This document shows positions 12,650 to 12,871 of a stretch of DNA of 12,871 nucleotides, piece by piece. The stretch is from Acetobacteraceae bacterium (lineage in GTDB: Bacteria > Pseudomonadota > Alphaproteobacteria > Acetobacterales > Acetobacteraceae). The notes beneath the pieces were generated by a model. The model did not search any database, had not been told where the DNA came from, and saw only the letters and a program-made list of their open reading frames with translations. The stretch's first letter is position 1, and each line of letters begins with the position of its first letter. Both the position numbers and the translations under genes were made by a program. The stretch covers positions 1 through 12,871 of the forward strand of contig DAHUXX010000248.1 in assembly GCA_027306955.1 (NCBI GenBank). The letters are read 5' to 3'.

Positions 12650-12871
12650 GCTGGGAGCGGCGCGAGGAAGCGGGGCGCGGCGCCGGCGCGCGAGGAGGAG
12701 CCGGCGCGGCGCGTCGATGGCGCGCGGCAGCCGGAGGACGCAGCGGAGGCGGCGCTGCGGCCGCAGCGGCTGACCGAGTTCGTGGGGCAGAAGGCGGCGC
12801 GCGAGAACCTCGCCGTGTTCATCGAGGCGGCGAGCGGGCGGCGCGAGGCGCTGGACCATGTGCTGCTGCAC
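12629..12871 (+). CDS. ruvB: Holliday junction helicase RuvB, N-terminal fragment
   Basis: RuvB is the hexameric AAA+ motor for branch migration. The 81 visible codons run off the window before the Walker A motif. The recognisable part is ALRPQRLTEFVGQKAARENL followed by VFIEAASGRREALDHVLLH, which aligns with the start of the E. coli AAA+ domain. It is preceded by about 40 charged, low-complexity residues, about 20 more than in E. coli. The GTG at 12629 overlaps the ruvA stop (GTGA). A second in-frame GTG at 12641 lies in the second copy of a 12-bp duplication and is an equally plausible start. Confidence 0.92.
   Translation, partial: MSAPVSAAGSGARKRGAAPAREEEPARRVDGARQPEDAAEAALRPQRLTEFVGQKAARENLAVFIEAASGRREALDHVLLH

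Overview
The window reads as a stretch of ordinary chromosome from a very GC-rich alphaproteobacterium, most likely a member of the Rhodospirillales or Acetobacteraceae. This placement rests on the strong G/C third-position bias, GTG starts, the order yebC-ruvC-ruvA-ruvB, the order zapA-6S RNA-5-formyltetrahydrofolate cyclo-ligase, and a class I (DhnA-type) aldolase beside thiE. It is an inference from gene content, not a database match. No transposase, integrase, phage gene, CRISPR array, tRNA or rRNA was seen.

Left part (1-3737): the elongation factor P system. On the minus strand lie epmB (lysine 2,3-aminomutase), efp (EF-P), suhB (inositol monophosphatase family) and the first 40 codons of a secreted protein cut by the window edge. 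epmA (EF-P lysyltransferase) is divergent from epmB with only 27 bp between the chosen starts. EpmB makes beta-lysine, EpmA attaches it to the loop lysine of EF-P (Lys33 here), and EF-P relieves ribosome stalling at polyproline.

Accessory island (3738-6430): a small lipoprotein converges on a minus-strand pair made of a slipin (SPFH) protein and an unrecognised single-pass membrane protein. The slipin appears to have lost about 75 residues in frame. A gene-poor stretch of about 470 bp follows, with a short tandem repeat and an AT-rich dyad. Then comes an exported fasciclin (FAS1) protein that ends in a strong hairpin.

Central metabolism (6442-8426, minus): a 119-residue protein of unknown function, class I fructose-bisphosphate aldolase and thiE, probably one operon. 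A pair of TTGA-N3-TCAA dyads 23 bp apart separates this operon from the next block.

Right part (8487-12871, plus): a small acidic protein, zapA, a minisatellite, 6S RNA (ssrS) with its own promoter, 5-formyltetrahydrofolate cyclo-ligase, a YmdB-type phosphodiesterase, a YebC-type regulator, and ruvC-ruvA-ruvB (ruvB truncated by the window). Many junctions are tight or overlapping.

I found no convincing new multigene system. The most unusual observations are a 17-bp tandem duplication of the efp start that creates an ATGA-coupled upstream mini-ORF, the internally deleted slipin with its membrane partner, a perfect 12-bp-arm hairpin inside the lipoprotein gene just past the end of the slipin operon, paired dyads in the fba/zapA divergent region, and a repeated tendency to short tandem duplications, two of which cover start codons.
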